From the NCBI GenBank assembly GCA_017452115.1, contig JAFTNB010000040.1:1-6088 (forward strand): a DNA stretch of 6,088 nucleotides, read 5' to 3'. The notes under the pieces were generated by a model. That model was not told where the DNA came from. It did not search any database and saw nothing but the letters and a program-made list of their open reading frames with translations. The DNA comes from Alphaproteobacteria bacterium (GTDB lineage: Bacteria; Pseudomonadota; Alphaproteobacteria; RF32; CAG-239). Of the stretch, positions 1-5,761 are shown in pieces. Within the stretch, counting starts at the first letter, position 1. Each line of letters begins with the position of its first letter. A program made the translations under genes and the position numbers.

Positions 1-717
1 CGCTTTATCTTTTTGGTTAGTACGAAGATAAAAATTAGTGATAATTTGCAAAGTTCGGAATGACATTTCCAAACTTTCTTCGTTAACAATTACCTCATAA
101 TGTTTTTGTGCTTCTGCATTTTTTCCATAATAATCATTAATCATACCGGCATGAAAATTATATAGAGCACGAAAACTTGGTTCTTTAGCTATAATGTCAA
201 GTTTTTTTAAAGCTAACAATCTATTCGAATCGGAATTACCCTCTCTCCCTACATAAGTCCAAGCAGAAAGCAGAGGAACAATAAATTGATCATAAACGGG
301 ACCACTCATCCCCTTTAAATCAAGTTCGGCAGCTGAATAATGTTGCTTTTTAAGATTATCAGCATAGAGAATAATATTAATAAAATTGTTATTATCTCCA
401 TTTGATTTGGCTATTTTAGCATAGGTTGCCGCTTCTTCAATACGTCCATCAGATACTAATAATAAATATATACTACTTATCAAAGGAGTATTTTGCGGGT
501 TATGTTTAATTGCTTGGATATAAAAATCAGCCGCTTTATCAAAATTTTTGCGCAGATGAGCGATACGTCCGGCCATATAAGCGCCATAAGATTTTTTTAA
601 TTCAGGCTTGATTATAGAAGGTACAGCTGCATTGTGCTGCATTTCCAACCGATTTGAACAAGAGTTAAAAAGTATAACTCCACAAACAAAAATTATTATA
701 TACCCCAGTTTTGACAT
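1..717 (-). CDS. TPR-repeat lipoprotein, N-terminal part (runs off left edge)
   Basis: This frame stays open from an ATG at 717 down to base 1, giving 239 codons with no stop, so the C-terminus lies outside the window. The N-terminus is MSKLGYIIIFVCGVILFNSC: a short basic start, a hydrophobic stretch and a Cys at residue 20 in a loose lipobox (FNSC), which suggests an outer-membrane or periplasmic lipoprotein. After it come helix-turn-helix units of TPR type, about residues 44-77 (YGAYMAGRIAHLRKNFDKAA), 78-110 (DGRIEEAATYAKIAK) and 186-215 (FHAGMINDYYGKNAEAQKHY). A GAGG Shine-Dalgarno (725-722) sits 4 bases before the ATG. TPR proteins are scaffolds for protein-protein contacts; no partner can be named here. 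TPR lipoproteins near udg are familiar in alphaproteobacteria, but that comes from general knowledge. The coding call is strong and the specific role unknown. Confidence 0.88.
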   Translation of the reverse strand, partial: MSKLGYIIIFVCGVILFNSCSNRLEMQHNAAVPSIIKPELKKSYGAYMAGRIAHLRKNFDKAADFYIQAIKHNPQNTPLISSIYLLLVSDGRIEEAATYAKIAKSNGDNNNFINIILYADNLKKQHYSAAELDLKGMSGPVYDQFIVPLLSAWTYVGREGNSDSNRLLALKKLDIIAKEPSFRALYNFHAGMINDYYGKNAEAQKHYEVIVNEESLEMSFRTLQIITNFYLRTNQKDKA

Positions 718-846
718 AGCGCCTCAATAAAACAACCATATTTGTTTATTTTATAAGAATTTTTAATATCTTACAATAAGAATTATTTTATTATATAATC
801 ATTGTGTAAAGAAATGATTATTCTTGCAAAAAAAATGTTTTAATTT
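718..846. promoter_or_regulatory. Divergent intergenic promoter region
   Basis: This 129-base AT-rich spacer separates the minus-strand TPR lipoprotein gene from the plus-strand udg operon, so it should hold promoters for both. Plus strand: a perfect TATAAT at 794-799, with TTACAA at 771-776 (a poor -35) 17 bases upstream. Minus strand: the same six bases read TTGTAA (776-771, 4/6 match to TTGACA), followed after 17 bases by TAAAAT (753-748, 5/6). The two candidate promoters would therefore share a -35 position back to back. No operator palindrome or RNA gene was recognised. The boxes were matched by eye in very AT-rich DNA, where such matches arise by chance. Confidence 0.4.
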
Positions 847-1665
847 ATGTATAGATATATGGAACAAGAATATGACATAAAATCGGTGCTGGAATACTAT
901 ATTTTAGCCGGAGTAGATGAAACTGTTGATGAAATACCTTTTACTTTAACAAGTGAAACGGTTAAGACTGTTGTTGCTCCGTTAATTATGCCTAAAAAAC
1001 AAACAACATCTTCTCCCTCCAACATACGACAAGCCACTACTGAGTTGGCACAAGAAACAGCTTCTGCATATAAAAGTGCAAGAGAAGTATGTGAACAAGC
1101 TCACACATTAAAAGAATTACGCAAAGCTGTGGAAAACTTTGACGGGTGCGCTCTTAAACTCACCGCTGCTAATATGGTATTTGGTGATGGGAATCCTAAT
1201 GCGAAAGTGGTTTTAATTGGGGAAGCTCCGGGGGCAGATGAAGATAGATGCGGTATTCCTTTTGTCGGACGCAGCGGACAATTACTTGATAAAATGATGG
1301 CTGCAATCGGGTTAGATCGTTCTGCATATTATATTACAAATATTTTACCATGGCGTCCGCCAGGTAACAGAACTCCGACGACAGGAGAAATTGCAGTATG
1401 TCTTCCTTTTTTACGACGTCAGCTTGAGCTGATAAATCCGGATTATATTTTATTACTGGGAGGAAGTTCTGCTAATGCATTGTTTGATAATCAAGAACCA
1501 ATATCCAAATTGCGTGGTCGTTGGCTTGAATACAAAAAAAACAATGGAAAAACAGCTAAAGCTTTAGCTACTTTTCATCCGGCATATCTGCTGCGTAACA
1601 GTGGACAAAAAGCTAAAGCATGGGCCGATATGTTAAAATTGCACAAAGAAATCGTGGATAAATAA
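847..1665 (+). CDS. udg: Uracil-DNA glycosylase, family 4-like (alphaproteobacterial type)
   Basis: It removes uracil from DNA by cleaving the N-glycosidic bond, the first step of base excision repair, and acts in the cytoplasm on the chromosome. Residues are numbered from the ATG at 847 (272 aa). The core domain starts near residue 98 (FDGCALK). Motif 1 is GEAPGADED (125-133), followed by PFVGRSGQLLD (138-148), ITNILPWRPPGNRTP (163-177) and motif 2 HPAYLLR (244-250). Residues 1-90 form the N-terminal extension usual in alphaproteobacterial members (VLEYYILAGVDE). Canonical family 4 enzymes bind a 4Fe-4S cluster through four cysteines; here two of those positions appear to be F98 and W169, while C101 and C185 remain. 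The start is uncertain: neither ATG 847 nor the in-frame ATG 859 has a clear Shine-Dalgarno, and 859 (MEQEYD) is equally plausible. It is the first gene of the plus-strand block. Confidence 0.93.
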   Translation: MYRYMEQEYDIKSVLEYYILAGVDETVDEIPFTLTSETVKTVVAPLIMPKKQTTSSPSNIRQATTELAQETASAYKSAREVCEQAHTLKELRKAVENFDGCALKLTAANMVFGDGNPNAKVVLIGEAPGADEDRCGIPFVGRSGQLLDKMMAAIGLDRSAYYITNILPWRPPGNRTPTTGEIAVCLPFLRRQLELINPDYILLLGGSSANALFDNQEPISKLRGRWLEYKKNNGKTAKALATFHPAYLLRNSGQKAKAWADMLKLHKEIVDK

Positions 1666-1733
1666 ATTTTTACTGTAAAGATAAAATAAAATTGATTATT
1701 ATATGTGTAAACTGGTTTTTTAAGGAATGAAAA

Positions 1734-2540
1734 ATGGTTGAGAAGAAAAAGCTTTTGGGTAGTTTATGTATCTTAAGTTGTATTGTTAATGCATCTCCAG
1801 TAACAGCTGCCGATAATAACGATGCACTTTTAGTAAAGGTTCATGATGTTAAACCAATTAAAAATGAAAAAGGAATAACTACAAATTGTGAATTTACAAC
1901 TACGATTTATAATCGCAGTTCAAGTGATATTTCTGAACTTAATATTGAGCTTAATTGGTTTGACGAGGCTGCAAAAGATACTATTCAGCAAGAAAAAAAT
2001 ATGGATAATGGAAATATGCGCAGAACTCAAGATTTTATTTCTTCTGATGTACGCAGTACTATTAGCATTCCTGTTCTAAAAAAATCAACACAGAAATCAA
2101 TACAAAGCAAACTTAATTCTGAACGTTGTTTTATGTTATTGGAAGATGCAAAAATTAATGTTAAATCTTGTAAATCGGGCGGAACATCCAGAAAAGAAAC
2201 TGTTTCTTGTGAAGCATTGTTCCAATTTATATCTTCTAAATCACCAGAATATTATACAGAGTTCTTAAATGTTTCTTTGGATACCCAAAAAGAAGAAGAT
2301 AAAAAGGAACGAGAAAAAATCAGTAAAGAACTTGATGATATTTTTGAAAAACTTGAAGAAAACATGAAAAAAACTTCTCGTATATTGACAACAACATTTG
2401 CCCCTGTTGCACCTCTTCCTTCTGCGGCGATAACAATACCTAATGCAACACCTGCAGATAAAGCTCCGGAGCCAATTAATACAAAAGAGGCGAAAGAAAA
2501 AGTTGAACCCAAACCAACGCCTGTTATTACCGATAAATAA
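1734..2540 (+). CDS. Secreted Cys-containing protein with coiled coil and Pro-rich tail, unknown function (paralogue A)
   Basis: I do not recognise the family. The start is well supported by AAGGA (1722-1726), 7 bases before the ATG. Residues 1-26 look like a signal peptide (EKKK, a hydrophobic core, then VTAA before DN), so the protein is probably periplasmic or exported. Residues 32-170 form a globular part with four cysteines (C52, C132, C146, C159), likely disulfide-bonded after export. About 186-215 is highly charged and probably a coiled coil (KEEDKKEREK onward). Residues 223-268 are rich in Pro, Ala and Lys, a low-complexity tail like those that span the periplasm or contact the cell wall. 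The globular part resembles the next protein: C52 to W75 has the same 23-residue spacing as C84 to W107 there. It follows udg by 68 bases and precedes its paralogue by 29, so an operon is likely. Confidence 0.85.
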   Translation: MVEKKKLLGSLCILSCIVNASPVTAADNNDALLVKVHDVKPIKNEKGITTNCEFTTTIYNRSSSDISELNIELNWFDEAAKDTIQQEKNMDNGNMRRTQDFISSDVRSTISIPVLKKSTQKSIQSKLNSERCFMLLEDAKINVKSCKSGGTSRKETVSCEALFQFISSKSPEYYTEFLNVSLDTQKEEDKKEREKISKELDDIFEKLEENMKKTSRILTTTFAPVAPLPSAAITIPNATPADKAPEPINTKEAKEKVEPKPTPVITDK

Positions 2541-2569
2541 TTTAATTATAAAATAGGGGGAAGAATATT

Positions 2570-3082
2570 GTGCGAAAGTTGGTTTTAATTTTATGGTATA
2601 TTGTTATAACGTGTAATATCGCTATAGCAAATGCACAAGTATTTGAAAAAGATAACGCAGCTACATCACAAGAAGCAACAACCAACGGAAAAAAAATTAT
2701 TCGTTCTAAATTGTTGACCTCTAAAGAAGCCGGCAGTCGAGAAAATAAGCCATCTCCACGTATTATGATATATTTTCGTAATTTTAAAATAGATCTTACA
2801 CCCTCGGGAAGAGTTATGTGTGATTTTGATTTGAGTATACGTAATCTGACACCTAATAAAATCAACACACTAAATGCTCAATTTATATGGCCGGCGATTA
2901 AAACCGGAGCCAGTTTTTATGAAGTACCTTCTCTTCATGAACGTTATATATCAATGACACTATTGGGGAAAGGTTGTTATACAATGGATAAGACACCTAA
3001 TATTGTTGTAAATCATTGTAGAATAAAAGGCATGAGCAGTGAAGAATGTGCTAAAGCAGTTCGTTGGGTTAAAATGAGATAA
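2570..3082 (+). CDS. Small secreted Cys-containing protein, unknown function (paralogue B)
   Basis: I do not recognise this 170-residue protein. The start is GTG at 2570, chosen because a strong AGGGGG (2555-2560) lies 9 bases upstream and because the signal peptide begins right there: MRKLVLILWYIVITCNIAIA, with probable cleavage after ANA (residue 22). Residues 25-62 are polar and probably a flexible linker. Residues 64-170 form the domain shared with the preceding protein, with cysteines C84, C136, C150 and C160 and the motif INTLN followed by W107. It lacks the coiled coil and Pro-rich tail of its neighbour and ends right after the last Cys region (CAKAVRWVKMR). Its TAA shares one base with the ATG of the transglycosylase gene (TAATG), which suggests coupled translation and a role in the same compartment, the periplasm or cell wall. 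The function is unknown. Confidence 0.85.
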   Translation: MRKLVLILWYIVITCNIAIANAQVFEKDNAATSQEATTNGKKIIRSKLLTSKEAGSRENKPSPRIMIYFRNFKIDLTPSGRVMCDFDLSIRNLTPNKINTLNAQFIWPAIKTGASFYEVPSLHERYISMTLLGKGCYTMDKTPNIVVNHCRIKGMSSEECAKAVRWVKMR

Positions 3083-4824
3083 TGAGCACAAAATTTTTCG
3101 CTTTCTTATCATTTTTGTTATTAAGTATTTGTTTGCCCTCATATCCTCTGACGGCAAAAGATGTTACATCACAAAAAATACTAGATGAACTTAATTTAAG
3201 CCGGAGTGATGTCAGAATATATAAGAAAATATTTTCTAATATTAGAAATGCAAAATTTAAAATCGCTGATAAACAAATTAAAAATCTGGATAATAAATTA
3301 TTATTAGGGCATGTATTGGCGGAAAAATATCTTTCAGCTAAATATAAAAGTACGCCTCAAGAATTATCCTTATGGCTTGAAAAATATTCCGACCATCCCC
3401 AAAAAAATAGAATATATAAATTAGCAATCAGAAAAAATGCTCTTAATCTACCTGATAAAACAAAAGAAAAAAAATCGATTGAAACATTTTCTGTATATAA
3501 TTGGGCATACGATGATTTCCATAAACTAACGTTATCCAATAGAATATTTTTAGATAAACAAATTAAAAAATTTCGCCGTTCTATACGATTGGGAAAAACA
3601 AAACAAGCAAGAATCATTTTAGAAAATCCTAAAGTAAAAAAACTATTACCGAAAAAATACTATAGTATTTTAGCTCTAACCTTAGCAACAAAATATCTAA
3701 CAGACGGATATAATCAGTTAGCCTTGCAATGGGGAAAAATTTCTGCTCAAAACAATAGCAATGCAAGTGCTTTTTGGACTGCAGGTATAGCAGCTTGGAA
3801 ACTTAAATATTATAAAACTGCGGCTTCCCAATTTAAAAAAGTATCATCTGCCAGTCATAATGATGAATGGATAAGTTCAGCCGGTGATTTTTGGGCTGCA
3901 CGCGCATATAAAAAACAAAAAAATATTATCCAAACTCAAAAATGGCTAAAAAAAGCAGCTGCTTATAAACGTACTTTTTATGGAATTTTGGCTGCTTATA
4001 TGCTAGGAGAAAAACCTGATTATAATTGGAGTAAAATTTCATATTTTAATGATTTTAAAACTCAAAAAAACTTAGATTTTTTATTAGAAAATATTTATCT
4101 GAAACGTATATTAGGATTAATATTTACAGACCAAGAAGAATTAGCAAGGTCGGAACTGAAGAATGCTCTTAATATAATTAACGAATCTCAAAAAGAAGCA
4201 ATTTTGTATTTAACAGATTATTACAATATGCATTCAATAAGTATGTTACTATCGCAAGAACTGTGTGATGATAATGAGAGTCGCAGCTATGATCATAGCT
4301 TTTATCCCCTACCCGACTGGAAACCACAAAGCGGATGGAAATTAGATTCTGCATTAATATGGGCATTAAGCAGACAAGAATCATCTTTCCGTCCTTATGT
4401 TATCAGTCCAGTCGGAGCATGTGGTTTGATGCAGTTATTACCGAGTACTGCTGCATATATTAGTGGAAATAAACAGTTGCGCAGAAATCGGCAAAAATTA
4501 TTTGAAATTCAATATAATCTTGAACTAGGGCAAAATTATGTAAAATATTTACTGGAAAAACCATTTATAAACGGCAATTTAATATATATGCTAACCGCAT
4601 ATAATGCCGGTCCCGGAAATCTTAGCAAATGGCTAAAAAAAATTAAAGACAATAATGATCCTTTACTATATATGGAAATTATTCCGTCCCGAGAAACAAG
4701 AATTTATATTGAACGTGTTATTGCTAATTATTGGATATATCAAATCAGACTAGATAAACCAACACCAACACTAGAGCTGCTCAGTAAAAATAAATGGCCA
4801 ATGATTGTACAATCCAAAAAATAA
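3082..4824 (+). CDS. slt: Soluble lytic murein transglycosylase (Slt type)
   Basis: It cleaves the MurNAc-GlcNAc bond of peptidoglycan in the periplasm without water, leaving a 1,6-anhydro-MurNAc end, and serves wall turnover and insertion of envelope machinery. The protein has 580 residues. Residues 1-25 are a signal peptide ending LTA, with no lipobox Cys, so a soluble periplasmic form is expected. Residues 30-410 are an all-helical superhelical region as in Slt70 (for example residues 229-256, 265-300). The C-terminal family 1 catalytic domain covers about 420-555: catalytic E433 in SRQESSF, GLMQLLPSTA from 448, TAYNAGPGN (505-513), and IPSRETRIYIERV from 534 with the conserved late Tyr. 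All hallmark residues are present, so it should be active. The start ATG overlaps the upstream stop by one base and has only a weak GAGA (3076-3079), so its translation probably depends on the upstream gene. Confidence 0.96.
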   Translation: MSTKFFAFLSFLLLSICLPSYPLTAKDVTSQKILDELNLSRSDVRIYKKIFSNIRNAKFKIADKQIKNLDNKLLLGHVLAEKYLSAKYKSTPQELSLWLEKYSDHPQKNRIYKLAIRKNALNLPDKTKEKKSIETFSVYNWAYDDFHKLTLSNRIFLDKQIKKFRRSIRLGKTKQARIILENPKVKKLLPKKYYSILALTLATKYLTDGYNQLALQWGKISAQNNSNASAFWTAGIAAWKLKYYKTAASQFKKVSSASHNDEWISSAGDFWAARAYKKQKNIIQTQKWLKKAAAYKRTFYGILAAYMLGEKPDYNWSKISYFNDFKTQKNLDFLLENIYLKRILGLIFTDQEELARSELKNALNIINESQKEAILYLTDYYNMHSISMLLSQELCDDNESRSYDHSFYPLPDWKPQSGWKLDSALIWALSRQESSFRPYVISPVGACGLMQLLPSTAAYISGNKQLRRNRQKLFEIQYNLELGQNYVKYLLEKPFINGNLIYMLTAYNAGPGNLSKWLKKIKDNNDPLLYMEIIPSRETRIYIERVIANYWIYQIRLDKPTPTLELLSKNKWPMIVQSKK

Positions 4825-4837
4825 TGATATATGATTA

Positions 4838-5395
4838 TTACCACTTCATGCCTGAGGTTATGTAAAAATCAAATATAGTATTAAAAAATAGTTCGAATCT
4901 AATATCATATATACCTAATTTTAAGTCCATATCAACACTCTCAACTTTATTATTACGTTTAAACTCCCATTCATCACCTTGCCGATTAGATAGATATCGG
5001 GGAAGACTAACACCAAAATATTTTCCACGTTCTACATCATTACAATGTACTGCCAGTATTTCTTGTTTTCTAAAATATATATGCAAATGTTCATAATTTC
5101 CACGAATAATACGTCGATCAAAAATGCAATTATATCCATGTCCAAACTTATAAGTTTCTCTCATTTCCGGTATTATATATGCATAAGACATTTTTCGGGC
5201 AACAGAATCTTTGATTGGAAAGTAAAATATTGGACTCATATTATCAATTCCATCTATTCGTTTAGCTAGAGTTTTCATTAATGTAAACTCTTCCTGACAT
5301 GCTCCAATTAATGCGCTATTATAATAATGAATGGAATTAATATTTTCCGGTAATAATAAATCTTCTTTCTCAACATATTTCGCTGCAATATTCAT
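4838..5395 (-). CDS. Hypothetical protein, 185 aa, probably cytoplasmic
   Basis: I do not recognise this protein or any catalytic motif in it. It has no signal peptide and no convincing membrane segment, although the C-terminal part is hydrophobic and aromatic (FELFFNTIFDFYI, 167-179). The middle and end are rich in charged and aromatic residues (GNYEHLHIYFRK, 99-110), consistent with a beta-rich soluble domain. Three cysteines (33, 90, 118) show no metal-site spacing. The ATG at 5395 is the only usable start, because an in-frame stop (TAA) lies four codons upstream; an AGGGGG (5413-5408) sits 12 bases away, a long spacing. It converges on the transglycosylase gene, with 13 bases between the stop codons and no hairpin terminator visible. 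Codon use matches the AT-rich surroundings. It appears to be an orphan transcribed alone. Confidence 0.7.
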   Translation of the reverse strand: MNIAAKYVEKEDLLLPENINSIHYYNSALIGACQEEFTLMKTLAKRIDGIDNMSPIFYFPIKDSVARKMSYAYIIPEMRETYKFGHGYNCIFDRRIIRGNYEHLHIYFRKQEILAVHCNDVERGKYFGVSLPRYLSNRQGDEWEFKRNNKVESVDMDLKLGIYDIRFELFFNTIFDFYITSGMKW

Positions 5396-5540
5396 ATAGT
5401 ACTTTTACCCCCTATTAGTTAACACATATCGACACCATATACAATAAGTTGCATATTTGCAATATATTAATTTAATAGTTGTTAAAAAAACATATAATCT
5501 ACTCTAAAACAATTGCTAGTGAATGTAGAGGAAAATACAA

Positions 5541-5582
5541 ATGAGTACGGTAGATACGAGTATGTATACCGTATATAGTTAG
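5541..5582 (+). CDS. Possible 13-codon ORF behind a good ribosome-binding site
   Basis: AGAGGA (5527-5532) lies 8 bases before an ATG, and TATAAT (5493-5498) lies about 40 bases further upstream: an ordinary gene-start arrangement. The frame encodes only MSTVDTSMYTVYS before TAG. Downstream on the plus strand is DNA antisense to the DUF1566-like gene. It could be a leader peptide, the stump of a gene cut off by arrival of the neighbouring cassette, or chance. The ORF overlaps a 7-base inverted repeat (5546-5552 with 5567-5573), so the same bases may act as a structure and not as a reading frame. Confidence 0.2.
   Translation: MSTVDTSMYTVYS
5546..5573. repeat. Inverted repeat able to form a hairpin
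   Basis: TACGGTA (5546-5552) is perfectly complementary to TACCGTA (5567-5573). Inside it, ATA (5554-5556) can pair with TAT (5561-5563) around a CGAG loop, giving a 28-base stem with a small bulge. No T-run follows on either strand, so it is not a standard intrinsic terminator. It lies 60-87 bases past the stop codon of the DUF1566-like gene. Seen directly; the function is unknown. Confidence 0.45.
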
Positions 5583-5604
5583 TTATGCTAGTTGGGTTGA
5601 GAAT

Positions 5605-5617
5605 GTCCGCGACGGAT
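5605..5617. repeat. Short GC-rich hairpin just past the DUF1566-like gene
   Basis: TCCG (5606-5609) and CGGA (5613-5616) pair around a CGA loop, and G5605 with T5617 could add a wobble pair in RNA. It starts 16 bases beyond the stop codon of the minus-strand gene, in a GC-rich patch of an AT-rich spacer. DGR targets characterised in phage carry a GC-rich hairpin shortly after the variable region that aids retrohoming; this stem is shorter than those, so the analogy is tentative. Confidence 0.3.
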
Positions 5618-5632
5618 GGTCAATTGATTGCA

Positions 5633-5761
5633 CTAATTGATAGTAAGGAAACAAGTGACTGGGCCAATGCCGTCCTTAAGGAAGTCGTCCATGTCGCCAT
5701 CACTGGAATTTACGCTCCAAGCGTAGGCAAAAGACTCGGACGAAGACAAAAGCAAAACACT
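5633..5761 (-). repeat. Candidate DGR variable region at the gene's 3' end
   Basis: This is the last ~42 codons of the DUF1566-like gene. In codons 114-138, 20 of 25 end in C or T and 12 end in C (GCC, TAC, AGC, TCC, GAC, TTC, GGC); the 16 codons just upstream (YGNYSAINTAMTTIGW) have only 2 ending in C. A makes up about 18% of the coding strand over 5641-5750, against about 35% over 5761-5820, and GC is near 48% against 33%. Codons NNC and NNT at variable surface positions between fixed SSSE, AW and VTCFLTIN are what A-specific mutagenesis of AAC/AAT codons would leave. No template repeat or reverse transcriptase is in the window, so only the signature is seen. Confidence 0.5.

Larger units (their letters stand above)
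5396..5632. other. Intergenic spacer with inverted repeats and orphan signals
   Basis: This 237-base spacer lies between the 185-aa hypothetical gene (reading left) and the end of the DUF1566-like gene (also reading left), so it must hold the promoter of the former and the 3' region of the latter. A near-palindrome TTGCA-tatt-TGCAA (5449-5462) lies upstream of the hypothetical gene and could be an operator. On the plus strand a perfect TATAAT (5493-5498) has no good -35. Bases 5585-5620 are GC-richer than the rest of the spacer and continue the composition of the adjoining gene's 3' end. I see no tRNA, no CRISPR repeat and no terminator with a T-run. Confidence 0.5.

Noticed and set aside
1706..1722. 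Possible terminator between udg and the first secreted protein (AAAC-TG-GTTTTTT)
   Set aside because: The stem is only four bases with a two-base loop, too short to form; the T-run alone is not evidence in such AT-rich DNA.
2542..2868. Minus-strand open frame of 108 codons opposite paralogue B
   Set aside because: It lies opposite a gene with a signal peptide, a strong Shine-Dalgarno and paralogue support. The other antisense frames at 2252-2512, 2960-3157, 3357-3617 and 4178-4384, and the plus-strand frame at 5045-5269, were dropped for the same reason.
4821..4840. AT-rich imperfect palindrome between the convergent stop codons, considered as a bidirectional terminator
   Set aside because: The arms do not pair well, have almost no GC, and lack a loop and T-tract arrangement.
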